Shown in pieces: positions 11,210-21,744 of a stretch of 64,000 bases of DNA. Location of the stretch: the NCBI GenBank assembly GCA_022818135.1, contig JAFMSR010000019.1, forward strand, positions 32,403,863-32,467,862, in the 5' to 3' direction. Each line of letters starts with the position of its first letter. The stretch's first letter is position 1. A model generated the notes under the pieces. The model searched no databases. It was not told where the DNA came from and saw only the letters and a list, made by a program, of their open reading frames with translations. Made by a program: the position numbers and the translations under genes. This DNA is from Saxidomus purpurata. Its lineage: Eukaryota; Mollusca; Bivalvia; Venerida; Veneridae.

Positions 11210-11585
11210 GGGACCTTCTAGCTTCCTTACTTCTAACCGTTTCATTTCCAACTTCCTTACTTTTAACTTCCAACTTCCTTACTTCTAATTTCCTATCTTC
11301 CAACTTCCTTACCTCTGAATTTCTTTCTTCCAACTTCTTTACTTCTACATTCCTTATATCCAACTTCCTTACTTCTAACTTCCTTACTTTCAACTTCCTT
11401 ACGTCTAACTTCCGTATTTCCAACTTCCTTACTCTAATACATTTACTTAAAACTCTCTACAAGTGACTTCCTTATCTCATAACTTGCTTACTTCCAACTT
11501 CCTTACTTCTAACTTCCAACTTCCTTACTTCTAACTTCCAACTTCCTTAGCTTTATCTGTCAACTTTATTGCTTCAGATTTTCTT
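11210..11585. repeat. Pyrimidine-strand minisatellite (ACTTCCTTACTTCTA units)
   Basis: About 20 imperfect copies of a 12-17 bp unit based on CTTCCTTACTTCTAACTTCC. The open frames on both strands with heptad-like composition are produced by the repeat. Confidence 0.85.
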
Positions 11586-11853
11586 ACTTTCGAGATTTCA
11601 AACTTTTTATTTTCACATATGAAATTCTCACTTCGCTACTTTTCAAATTATGCATTTTGGCATTATTGTTTGTAAAGAAGCACGTTGATGCAGAGCTGGT
11701 GGACGGACCTTGTTCGTCTATACCGATGCTGTGTTTTGGTAAAACATAGATAGCATCATTATGAAGTCTTATTATGCATTTACACTTCCAGATCCCTTGG
11801 TAAAAGTCATAGTCACAGGGGTCTATAAATGGAAAATCTTGTTCACGCTTCAT
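11584..11853 (-). CDS. Unrecognised 89-residue open frame
   Basis: An ATG at 11853 opens a frame with non-repetitive composition, including CDYDFYQGIWKCKC and YVLPKHSIGIDEQG. Its last 20 or so residues run into the minisatellite edge. Four Cys residues lie in the N-terminal half. No domain is recognised and there is no signal peptide. No splice context was established. It may be a decayed exon or chance. Confidence 0.15.
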   Translation of the reverse strand: MKREQDFPFIDPCDYDFYQGIWKCKCIIRLHNDAIYVLPKHSIGIDEQGPSTSSASTCFFTNNNAKMHNLKSSEVRISYVKIKSLKSRK

Positions 11854-12900
11854 CTCCTATACTCCTTACTGGATTTTGATATAAAACGTAAGGACTCCAG
11901 TTGCATATTGTAACATGAGGTCACTCGATGAAGGGGCAAGGTAACGCATAGGGCAAAGGGCATATGGCTTTGTTTTATGTCCGCTCTGTTTATATATTTT
12001 TTCAAATTAATTTGAATTGAGGCAAAATGCACCTTGCATTAGTGTTTTTACTTTCTGTCTAGAGTTAAGTTTTCTATGCCCCCGAATATGGGCATATTGA
12101 AATGGTACCGTTCGTCTGTGATTGGGTCCGTCCGTCCGGGCTCACAAGTTAGGGTTATGATCTAATTTGACCATTATTATGAGGACATTTCTTCATTCTG
12201 TATATGAAAAGCACACAACTGGGATGATTTTGTGAATTAAACATAACTTACTTAGTAAATTGTGCCAACGTGCTTTAGAACTACTGATGTTAGAAGTAAA
12301 GAGACTGAAAGTTAGAATTTGCATATTAAATGATTTAGTAAACTATATTGCTCATAAATATTACATTAGATGCGTTTCTAATCGTTGCTTTACAGTAAAA
12401 ATTCATTCTTCATTCTAGTTATTATTTTTTCAGCAATTACCTTCCTGTCTTTATTAAATGACATTGGCATGTTTGAGAAGTAACTATGAATACGAGGAAA
12501 TATTTTTAGCTCAAAAAGTTTATATGACGTTTGAGTTTAACTTTGTTTATTTCTAATACGGTGTGGAAATGCTCGCAGACGTGTATTTCATATGCATTAA
12601 AGGTTTATGTACTTTATTATTTATTTACGCATAATTTGTTGGACTATTTGCAATACTTTATTACCCAATTCGATGTTTGCATCTCCTCGCCCTGTTGGGG
12701 TTTCTTACGGAGCCTCGCCCACGGTGTGGAAATGCTCGCAGGCGTGTGTGCAATTGGGTCTATAAACACCCAGTTCCCCTCAGTTTCGAGGGCTTCCGAA
12801 ACACATTTTTTCTCTTACCGCTACATTGTATTTTATTGTTCATTCTATACTTTCGATTTTCTTAGATCGTTACTTTCTAACCATTGAAGCTGTTCTTGAC
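11854..12900. other. Intergenic sequence with repeat fragments
   Basis: A fragment resembling a common mollusc repeat start (CTATGCCCCCGAATATGGGCA) is at about 12075-12095. The 27-bp word starting ACGGTGTGGAAATGCTCGCA occurs at 12559 and again at 12721. No exon is supported. Confidence 0.35.
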
Positions 12901-12904
12901 CCTA

Positions 12905-13496
12905 GATAGCGAACTAGAATATTCATAGTCGATCTAGAGTTCATCAAGGCCATCATTCTGACCAATATTACGAAGATCCAATGTAAAATGCAGGCTCTAC
13001 TGCATACACAAGGTTTTCTATTATTTGACCCCATGACCTACTATTTGACCCCCGGTATCCTATATTCGAACTCGACCTAGATGTCATCAACCTAACCAAG
13101 TTAAATGAAGATCAGGTGAAAAATGCAGCCGCTACTGCATAAAAAGGTTTTCTTATGATCTGAACCTATGACCCAAGATGACCCATATTCGAACTCGCCC
13201 TACTAGTCATCAACTTCATCATTCTAACCTATTTTCATTAAGATCCAATTAAAAATGCAACCTCTATAACAAGGTTTTTCTATGATTTCAACTCGTGACC
13301 TACTTTTTGACGCAATATTCAATCTCGACCTAGATTTTATCAAGGAAGTAATTCTGACTAATTTTCATGAAGATTCTTTAAAAATGCAGCATCTATTTCA
13401 TACACAATGTTTAGTTCGGACGGACGACAGATAGACGACAGACAACAGGCGGTAACAATAGCTCACCTTTAGCACTTGGAGCTCTGGTGAGCTAAA
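12905..13496. mobile_element. MITE-like element with tandem ~120-bp core
   Basis: Four imperfect monomers of about 120-125 bp carry CATGAAGATCCAAT, AAAAATGCAG and TCGAACTCGACCTAGA. They end in a unique tail with GGACGGACGACAGA and GCTCTGGTGAGCTAAAAAGG. A matching left terminus was not located with certainty. Confidence 0.6.
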
Positions 13497-16067
13497 AAGG
13501 CAATGAGTCGTGGGATTGACATGCCATATTTCTCAAGTGTGCGTTGACTTTTATAAAAAAAAAGGCTTATTTTGTACTGGAAACCCTCAATCTATCTTCA
13601 GGAAGTAGTTAAAATTTTGAATATTCATCAGCATATTTCTTTAACTGAAAAAAGAGCCCACGCTTGAGTACCTCATCAATATATCAAATACTAAGTATAG
13701 TATCTTTTTCTTCCAGTGTTACCTGTCATTCACGATTTATATGTATACTGAGTACACTTGTCTGTTTTTAAATTGTTTACATGTTTGAAATTTAAGGTTT
13801 TTTAATTGTAAGTTTGAACAGGTAATATGGCTAAATATTATTATCAGTTGTGTTCTATCTATGTTTTCACATATTTTAAAGCAGAAGGAGACATGCTGCT
13901 CAAACAACATTATGAGAAATGAAGCTGAAATGCTTACGAGTTTTCAATTATTCAACTGTTCAACTAGTATTTGCGTTACAAATGCAAAATGGCGTTTACT
14001 TGCCAAAACCCGACCGTGTTGTTAAAAAAACGTAATATTTTATTAAAATGTATTAGATTATTGGAGTCAATTGAAGTCATACGAATACACATGTCGTTTT
14101 AAAACAGAAGTTAAAAACTGATGTTCAAATTGTTTGGTTAAGAATATATCGATATAAGAAAAGTGTCCGTTACTCTTAAACTTGACTATATTTTAGTCCA
14201 AGAAGTGGCTATTTTGGAAGTCATCTTGATTTCTGTGACTGATCCGCACGATAACTTTAGCTAAATTATTTATGTAAGCTGGAAATTATGATATTTCAGG
14301 AAATTTAAGTAGTCTTAATTTAAACCATTCGTCATTTGCAATTATTAGCACCGCATATATCGAAGCAAATAAATTTTACAAAACTATTCAACGTGTTTTT
14401 CACTTTCTACGTCGAGCAGGTATTAAATGATCCACAGGTATCGAAATGCGTTTTTAGTTTAGTTTTTTACAGCACTTGTAGAACAAGTTCGTGCAAATTA
14501 TATAAATGACTGCCTCCAAGATTCTGACCAGTACTTTTTTAGGGAGAGGTGGGGGGGGGACTTCCGCAGTACGAAAGTGGACGGGGAGCACGAATAATAT
14601 GATACTGGCAACAATAGTTTAATAGCATTTACTTGTACAAAGTGTTATTGAACTACATTTTGCCGTTACAGAGATTTTGATGATTTTAGTTTACTACCTT
14701 CCCATTCACTTTGGTGCTGTGGAAGGTCCTTCAAGGAAGTGTCTCTAAAATATGAGCTAAACAAAAACACATTTTAGACACAAAGTCAGTTGGTAACAGA
14801 TGTTACTAAGCCTTCACACCTACACTTGGAGCCAATTCTAACCCGACACTTACATAATTCTGTATAACTTAATTATTTGTATGCGGATTTCGTTCAAATT
14901 TGGAACATTAATTATACAACACATGATACCTACGTTTTAGAAATTTAATTACAATTGATCAACAAATACATATAAAACTTAACAAATAAAAAGCATCACT
15001 GTAAAATCCGAATTCACAAAATGATATAACGCGAAATCCCAACAATGTGCCTAGTCACTGAATCACAATAAAATCCGTACATACGAGTAAAAAAAATACA
15101 AAGAAAATCAAAGGACTGAAAGTGCTGGAGGATCGATTGTCTCTGAACAACACAGTCTGCACACATACATGTGTAAGTATCAGGACAACACAGACTGTAC
15201 ACATACATGTGTGAATATCAGAATTGTATCAGAATTTGGGGGTCATTTAGAAATTCAGAGGGTCATACTCTTTATGGTAAAACAAAAGGCATGACTATAT
15301 GTTAAAGAAGTTTTATTCAGTTTACTTCTGTAAAACTGCATGTGATACATCACAAAATGGTGGTAAATCAAAGGGTTGGCACGACAACAGGTGATTCTCT
15401 TTGGATGCTTTCCATTTTGTCACTGCATCTCAAAAGTCAACTTTGTCCACAAAGAGAATTTTTCATAAGTGTATTCAACCATAGACATAAAACTTTGATA
15501 CTATTTGGCGCTCAGAAAGACGTTTTTGTTTCTTCTGTTAAGGTTCGTAGACCATCTCTTGTTATACTTCTACGATAGCATGATGACGGAATCATACGAA
15601 CCAATACACACAAAAACGCAGTGGTACAAAATGCGGATCGATCCAAAATCAGACGACAACGACGACGGAATACGGTCAAAATAAGACATATCCCATACCA
15701 AAAGCGTATTTAGTAAACAACTTATCTTGCATTTCGAAGCATTTTGAGAAGTTTTGAAATGTTGTTTTTGTAGTAATTTGATCATACACATTTTAATTGC
15801 GTCATAGAAGACCCTTTTTGCTATTTCTGGTGCGTCATTGACAAAATGAGTGCGTCATATACGCAGAAAATGCGCTCTCGCGGAAAAACTAAATTAGTGT
15901 TTCCGGTCTGCATAGAAAGCTGTTGTGATCAAAACCGCGTAGGAAAATAGTTTTAAGCAGAACAGATACCTCGTTGATTATTAGTTGCAAATTATAAGAA
16001 ATACAACAATATAACATTTGGCTATTCTGAAATGTTTTGATATTATATAGATCTGTTACCATATAAT
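13497..16067. other. Intergenic sequence, no supported gene
   Basis: Only short unrelated frames occur. The word ACACATACATGTGT appears twice near 15160-15210 as a 40-bp imperfect duplication. A G-rich run lies at about 14540-14560. Confidence 0.35.
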
Positions 16068-16334
16068 TGTAATGTAAAACACAACTCCAAACAAGTTTTC
16101 ACACGTTTACTGAACGAAGCCCCTAACATCAATCATTGCAGCATGATGAAATCCAGGTATTTATACCCCATGGTAACAATGGGCGGAGTCATATGATCCG
16201 TCGAGGGCTGTGCCGCTGCACCTCCGGTGAAACCGCACAGTCACCGACAAAAAGGACTCCGTCGACTGCTACCATGGAAACACTGTAACACATAATAAAT
16301 CAAAACATAAATGAAATGTCAAAAAAACGTTACA
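16068..16334 (-). repeat. 3' LTR of the deleted Gypsy element
   Basis: 267 bp. It differs from the other LTR mainly by two short extra blocks (about 10 and 8 bp near 16180-16215) and a few substitutions. Confidence 0.88.
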
Positions 16335-16346
16335 TTGCTCCCCGCT
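16335..16346 (-). promoter_or_regulatory. Polypurine tract
   Basis: On the minus strand AGCGGGGAGCAA directly precedes the 3' LTR, as expected for the plus-strand primer. Confidence 0.6.
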
Positions 16347-16387
16347 GAATAAAACTGAACTTTCACTGTTCATTAATCACAACACCA

Positions 16388-16600
16388 TTAAATGATAATC
16401 CATAGAATGTCCATATCAGAATCAACACTCCGTAATTCCATCAAAATTGTTGTTTCTCCGTCACATTCCATCAAATCACCGTTTGCAGCTATGAATTTGC
16501 GTCTTGAAGGTTTCAATCCAGGTCTTTGATGATATGGAATTCTTTTGAAGTCTTTACTTGTAATGAATGTTCTTTTAGCTCCGGTATCAAATTTCCACAC
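16388..16600 (-). pseudogene. Retroviral-type aspartic protease fragment
   Basis: A 70-residue frame begins WKFDTGAKRTFI, with the catalytic DTGA motif, followed by FIAANGD, matching the protease fold of Gypsy-group elements. It is cut off by a stop before the second structural glycine-rich block. The rest of pol is deleted. Confidence 0.7.
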
Positions 16601-16844
16601 GGCCGCGAATTTTACCGGAAATTTTCATGTTTTCTTTTAATGGTACTCATATATGATAATGTTCTAATGGCCTTTCAGATGTTTTGACCTCCTCGCGGCC
16701 TACCGAGTCGGTCACTTTTAGTTTAAATGTGTGTTACTTCCATTCCCATTACCATTCTTTGATTTCTTTTTCTTACTCTGTGACCTGACTGTCCAACTGT
16801 ATAGATCTTCGGTGAGCTAGGTTCTCTATTTCTCTCATCAGCTC

Positions 16845-17138
16845 TTAGGCATTCTTCATGCATAGCCAATTGTGGCTCTGCCCGCTACACCATGTTGCCT
16901 TGGTAGCCGTTTCAGCACCGTCATGCTCCATCATAGAAGGAGTCAATGGCGTGCTTACTATTGCATCATTATTTAGGGGAAAATTTGGAGGAAAGAAAAC
17001 TTGCGACTGTCCAATCCCAGAATCGTTAGTAGCTACAGGGGTAATTGCGTGTCCATTAATATGGTCACGCCCATTCTTATGCTTACTCAAGACACTGTCC
17101 AATACTGGAGTGCTTGACATATCTGAATTATCCCCCAT
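16845..17138 (-). pseudogene. Gag-like N-terminal fragment of the deleted Gypsy element
   Basis: A 97-residue frame starts at an ATG about 100 bp downstream of the primer site. It is Ser/Thr/Asn-rich with no recognised domain; position and orientation are the only reasons for calling it gag. It ends at a stop close to the presumed deletion point. Confidence 0.4.
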
Positions 17139-17230
17139 TACTTTTTACAAAAACGATAGGATTGACAAAAATAAAGTTGTACTCACAATTTCTTTTCAAA
17201 GGTGTGGAATCGCTCTCTCATTAGATAAGT

Positions 17231-17250
17231 AAATCCCACCGCTGCCACCA
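17231..17250 (-). promoter_or_regulatory. Primer-binding site, tRNA-Leu(AAG) type
   Basis: On the minus strand it reads TGGTGGCAGCGGTGGGATTT, complementary to the 3' end of tRNA-Leu(AAG) over about 19 bases. It primes minus-strand DNA synthesis in such elements. Confidence 0.8.
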
Positions 17251-17251
17251 A

Positions 17252-17500
17252 TGTAATGTAAAACACAACTCCAAACAAGTTTTCACACGTTTACTGAACG
17301 AAGCCCCTAACATCAATCATTGCAGCATGATGAAATCAAGGTATTTATACCCCATGGTAACAATGTCATATGATCCGTCGAGGGCACCTCCGGTGAAACG
17401 GCACAGTCACCGACAAAAAGGACTCCGTCGACTGCTACCATGGAAACACCGTAACACATAATAAATCAAAACATAATTGAAATGTCAAAAAAACATTACA
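17252..17500 (-). repeat. 5' LTR of the deleted Gypsy element
   Basis: 249 bp, starting one base from the primer site. High similarity to the 3' LTR implies a fairly young insertion. Confidence 0.88.
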
Positions 17501-17788
17501 TAATGTTTAAAACAGAAGACAGTATAATTCGTAACAATTGAATATATGGAACTACTTGTTTGTATGTAAAGCGTTCGGCCGTTAGGATCAATCGATCCAA
17601 AAATGAGTGTAAATTGTTTTTTACAGATACATTAACACTTATTGTTGCGATTTATATTGAACATGTTGATACTGAATATTTTTGCAATTAAAATTATTGC
17701 TATATAAATCAAATACATTTACATACGTGTCTAAGTGATTGGCCGGCAAGCAACATGCCAATTGCGCGACCGTGCTCTTGGTTATTTA

Positions 17789-17913
17789 TTCGAACCAAAG
17801 GGGTCTGTAACATTGTCTACCCGTTTGTTAACGTTACATGTATATAAGTACTTATCATATACATGTTACGTTAACAAACGGGTAGACAATGTTACAGACC
17901 CCTTTGATTCGAA
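17789..17913. repeat. Near-perfect hairpin (about 58-bp arms)
   Basis: The arm starting TTCGAACCAAAGGGGTCTGT is repeated in inverted orientation with only a few mismatches. The two arms meet around 17850 with almost no loop. There is no coding sequence. It may be a foldback element or a template-switch product. Confidence 0.85.
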
Positions 17914-19060
17914 CCATAACTGATTTTTAAATCAAAATTCTGTTTTTACGGTTTGAATTGCGTCCTAGAATAATAAAATAAAAATGAAAATCGATATTTT
18001 TCGCTCACCTACATTTCCTCGTGCAAAATGGTGAAATCGTACCTGTCCCACGTGCAAAAGTGACCGATCGTCATACTAGTAGTTGACAGATTTTATCATT
18101 TTTATACAGCTAATGTTGCTAAACAACATGATATTGAATTAGAAGTAAATAACTTGAACCATATTCGAAAAAATCGAATTTGAAAAGTGTTGGGTTAGAC
18201 GTGGCTCCGAGTGTACATGTATGTATATTTTGCATTTATTATAAATAATAGCATTTGAAGTCAATTAGCTCTATGACGATTTTAAGTAATTGATTTCACT
18301 TCGTTAACGACTATTAATCTCTGTAATAAGTTGGTGTAACTGAAGTACCCAAGTAACTATCAGCTAATTCAACCACGCTAACTATGCCCGTACAGTGTTA
18401 TTAGTGGAAGTGCTACCCTATAATCTCACGCTAACCATCTACAGTAAAATATAAATCGGTCCCTTTGAAGCTTTAAATACACATGTACAGACTGAACAAG
18501 ACTTAATACAGATAGAGGCGTACATGTATTAGCTTAATTTGTAGAAGACGGAAATTTAAGTAATAAAGCAGGTAACAAAATCGTGCATGTTCGTGTAATT
18601 AATTATAGTCTTGCTAAATTTGCGGTTTTGGTTTTTGTTTTATCGGGGTACCCTCCGCTTTGTCGGAAGAAATATTTCAAGTGGTAATACAGATATTTAC
18701 AAAAGCTTCCCTGAAACAATGAAAACATATGTTAGCTGTATGATTATTATACCAAATAAATCACATGAGTTGGTCACATTGAGATAAAGTCGAAGGTGAA
18801 TGTTTTTACAACTCTAGCACATATATGACGCAATCTATTACCGAGATCAAAAATGTAACAATACAGATTCTGAAAAAGCACAACAGGACAAATTCTAGAA
18901 TTATTTATGTCACATTTACGCATTTTTTCAAGTCATTTATTTTGAAGAAAACAATGGAACACCAGTTAAAGCTATGTACTTTTAAGTCACACATTCTACA
19001 TGAATTTAAATTACATGGGAAAATCGGATGAACTCTTGTAACTTCGTTCTTTTAAACTGT
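17914..19060. other. Intergenic sequence, nothing recognised
   Basis: AT-rich DNA with short frames only. No repeat ends were identified. Confidence 0.3.
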
Positions 19061-19070
19061 AACTAAGGTC

Positions 19071-19271
19071 GTGAATTTACTCTTTATATTCCTTTCAACG
19101 TGCCTTTTACATCTTTCCTGCTCACCATTGTCTGACAAGGCTGCTTGCTTACCATCACGACGATTGGATTTTGGTTTTGATTTTGAAGATGATGTTGTTT
19201 ATGATAGTGCCGCTTACGATAGATTAGTTGCTATCGGTCGTGTTGCCTTTACACACACTAGATATCATTGA
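19071..19271 (+). CDS. Possible exon encoding a secreted peptide
   Basis: The 66-residue frame begins with a hydrophobic stretch (NLLFIFLSTCLLHLSCS) resembling a signal peptide with a cleavage site. An acidic tail follows (FDFEDDVVYDSAAYD) and a TGA stop. The frame has no upstream ATG (it opens at GTG), so translation would need an upstream exon spliced at about 19066-19070 (AACTAAG). No family is recognised. It could be chance. Confidence 0.2.
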   Translation: MNLLFIFLSTCLLHLSCSPLSDKAACLPSRRLDFGFDFEDDVVYDSAAYDRLVAIGRVAFTHTRYH

Positions 19272-20260
19272 TTGTTGTTCTCTTAAATACTGAGCTGATA
19301 AGGTCATACCATAGAATTGTCCTTTTGGACTGGGAACATATAACAAAATCAAGGATTCCATCATGGACCTTTGCAGCCAAAAATACCACATTAACCTATT
19401 GAAAGAATGGAGAAATGCATGCTGATGCAAATCGGTTCGATATTTGGATAAAACAGCATTTAGGAATAAGTTATGTATCTTGAGAGCTATCTCATATATT
19501 GCCTTGGCTGACTTTCATTGTTATACCATTGTCAAATATGTGTTAAATAGATTTCCATAGTCACTCTTAAATTCTTGTATTAAGGAATAATCTTGTTCTA
19601 ATTTGCTCAGAGCTTTCTACTCAATACTAGTAATTTATGGAATTATTCCTTGTTACTTCAAATCGATTAATAAATTTGTTATTTAGTACCAAAGTTCTCT
19701 GGCTACTTAGTGCGTACTAGTTCATGGCGTAACAACTGTGACAATCATTATGATTCTAAACTATGACATTTGTTTGATGTCTGCTGTGCACAGGTATAAC
19801 GTTTGATGCATCGATATATTTGTGTGGGGATTTCAATGCAAATGAATAAGAAATGTTGTAGTTTCTTTCATTTGAACGCCTTTTCAATATTAATGATTTT
19901 AACAATTATTATTTAAAAGCTTAAGTATCATTGTAGAGCGTTATCAGGGAAAAGTTTACGGACTTCGTCCAGTAGAGCTAAAATAAACTGAGACTTGGCA
20001 ATAACGTATGAAGTGAAGAGACTATTCAAACGCCCACTGTCATACTTTTGTATCACATTGTTCTTGTTTAGTATTTGATTTTAAATGAGTCCCTGTTACT
20101 TTTTGTATTTCGGACTAGATCCTTTTAACTAGAGGTTGTTTTTTCAACAAAGTGAGGTATGTCTCTCACCACTCAACACTGCAGGCTAGACAGGTATGTG
20201 TGTCATGAATAACAAATAATCTAAAACACCGTATTTTGATATGACCTTAGACAAGAAAAA
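19272..20260. other. Intergenic sequence, nothing recognised
   Basis: No supported exon, RNA gene or repeat. Confidence 0.3.
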
Positions 20261-20268
20261 TAATCCGC

Positions 20269-20555
20269 TTAGAATCTATGAACCGGAAAATGCCGACGAA
20301 ATGCACAGCTGGGCTTTGCACCGATCATTCGTGTGAAGTTTGGGTGAAATCCGCCTAGCGGTGTAAGAGTTTTGCATTCAAATTTAGAGTGATGGTGAGG
20401 GTTTACGAAAAAGAAAAAAAACTCAGCTAAGAAATACTGAACCGGAAAATGCCTACGATATGCACAACTGTGCTTGGCACTAAACCTGTCTACCAAGTTG
20501 CGGTTAAATCCATCAAGGCATGTAAGAGGAGTTACGCGGACAAACTTTGTAATAT
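20269..20555. repeat. Direct repeat, two ~160-bp units
   Basis: AACCGGAAAATGCC starts a block at 20280 that recurs at 20440, followed by similar ACGA-ATGCACA-CT and GGTGTAAGAG/GCATGTAAGAG words. Similarity is moderate. It may be part of a dispersed non-coding repeat. Confidence 0.6.
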
Positions 20556-20885
20556 ACAAACATAATGCCCTACACTAAGTGGGATACATAATGAGCACAC
20601 TTTGATGTATTCAATACTCAGTGAATATCGATCATGTCAAATATATGTGCAAACTATGTTAACAGTCAAGTTATAATTACTTTTCATCTTTGAAGTTATG
20701 CCAGTTTCAGTTACAAAATTACTGTTGACATTGAATCGGAAATGAGAATGCAAACTATTTGATTCATGTCGATGAGGAAGTTCAGATTTTGAAATCCCAA
20801 TAAAATACTAACTATAGTTTCGTTAACCAGTCATGACTTTTGATCATTTCAAAATATTCTAATGTACTACCGGTTAGCACCAAAG

Positions 20886-21355
20886 TATGGTGGCTGATTT
20901 GTACCATTTTGTACTGACGTGTTAGCCGACACGCCAAATTCACACTCGTCGTTTTGGCTCCCCCGCCAGTATGACAACTACCTTATTTGTCGTATCGGCG
21001 TACTTATTTGTTGTTCTGGCGTGTTGGGGCCCTGTTAACAGAATGACAAAATAAAAGCGCCAATACGACATATTCATATGCGCCAGAACCACAACACGAC
21101 ATTGAAATTTCTATTCTGGCGTCCTGGCGCACTCAAGAACGACAAAAAAGCGCGACGATACGACAAATAAGATATTTTTCGAACTGGCGGGAGCTCCAAA
21201 ACGACAAGTGCGAATTTCGCGTGGAGGCGACAAATTCTTGATTTGCGTGTTGGCGCCCCTCAAATATTGTATTTGCGCGCTTTATTTGTCGTTCTGGTGT
21301 GTTGGCGCCCTTCAGTCAATACGCCAGAACGAAATGCCAGAAATCAGCCACCATA
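20886..21355. mobile_element. MITE with internal CGACAAATAA / TTCTGGCG repeats
   Basis: The ends TATGGTGGCTGATTT and AAATCAGCCACCATA form a 15-bp perfect inverted repeat 470 bp apart. The interior repeats the words GCGCCA, ACGACAAATAA and TTCTGGCGTGTTGGCGCCC in both orientations, suggesting nested foldback structure. Confidence 0.75.
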
Positions 21356-21681
21356 CAAAACCTCTTTATCAATGAATGCCGTTTATCTTCCATGGCTACA
21401 GAAAAAACAACCACAAAACGCATCGTAGTTATTTAGAAACGACGTGAAAAAGCATTGTTAATTTTAAAGTGTTAAAAATTTAAGAAATAATAAGGAATAG
21501 TGCTAGTAATTGTTTATAAAAAAAACAATCTCTATTTGTTTAACATAAAGATAAAGTTAAAAATTAAAGAAGCCTTACTGAAACTCCTTAATGAAAATAA
21601 CGATTGTAATTGTGTCATATATTGTGTCGCATTTCTCATTTACGCAGTGAATCCTGATATATTTAAAACGTAATATATATT

Positions 21682-21744
21682 ATGGCAACTCTTGGGACAG
21701 ACGGTTTTATCAGACTTACTGGTATAGGCGATAACATCGCTGTT
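21682..21744 (+). CDS. PLD-like gene, putative exon 1
   Basis: The 21-codon exon begins MATLGTDGFIRLTGIGDN and ends at a consensus donor (GTAAGT). Its phase fits exon 2, but linkage across a 2.7-kb intron is inferred. Confidence 0.5.

Larger units (their letters stand above)
16068..17500 (-). mobile_element. Internally deleted Gypsy-type LTR retrotransposon (1.43 kb)
   Basis: Directly repeated LTRs at 16068-16334 and 17252-17500 have TGT...ACA ends and are flanked by the 4-bp target duplication TAAT (16064-16067 and 17501-17504). On the minus strand the element reads 5' LTR, a primer site complementary to tRNA-Leu(AAG), a gag-like start, a retroviral-type protease with DTGA, a purine tract and the 3' LTR. 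Only 917 bp lies between the LTRs, so reverse transcriptase, RNase H and integrase are gone. Proper ends suggest it moved, if at all, with proteins supplied by other copies. Confidence 0.88.

Noticed and set aside
11175..11466. Coiled-coil-like frames on both strands
   Set aside because: They arise from the CTTCCTTACTTCTA minisatellite read in two directions.
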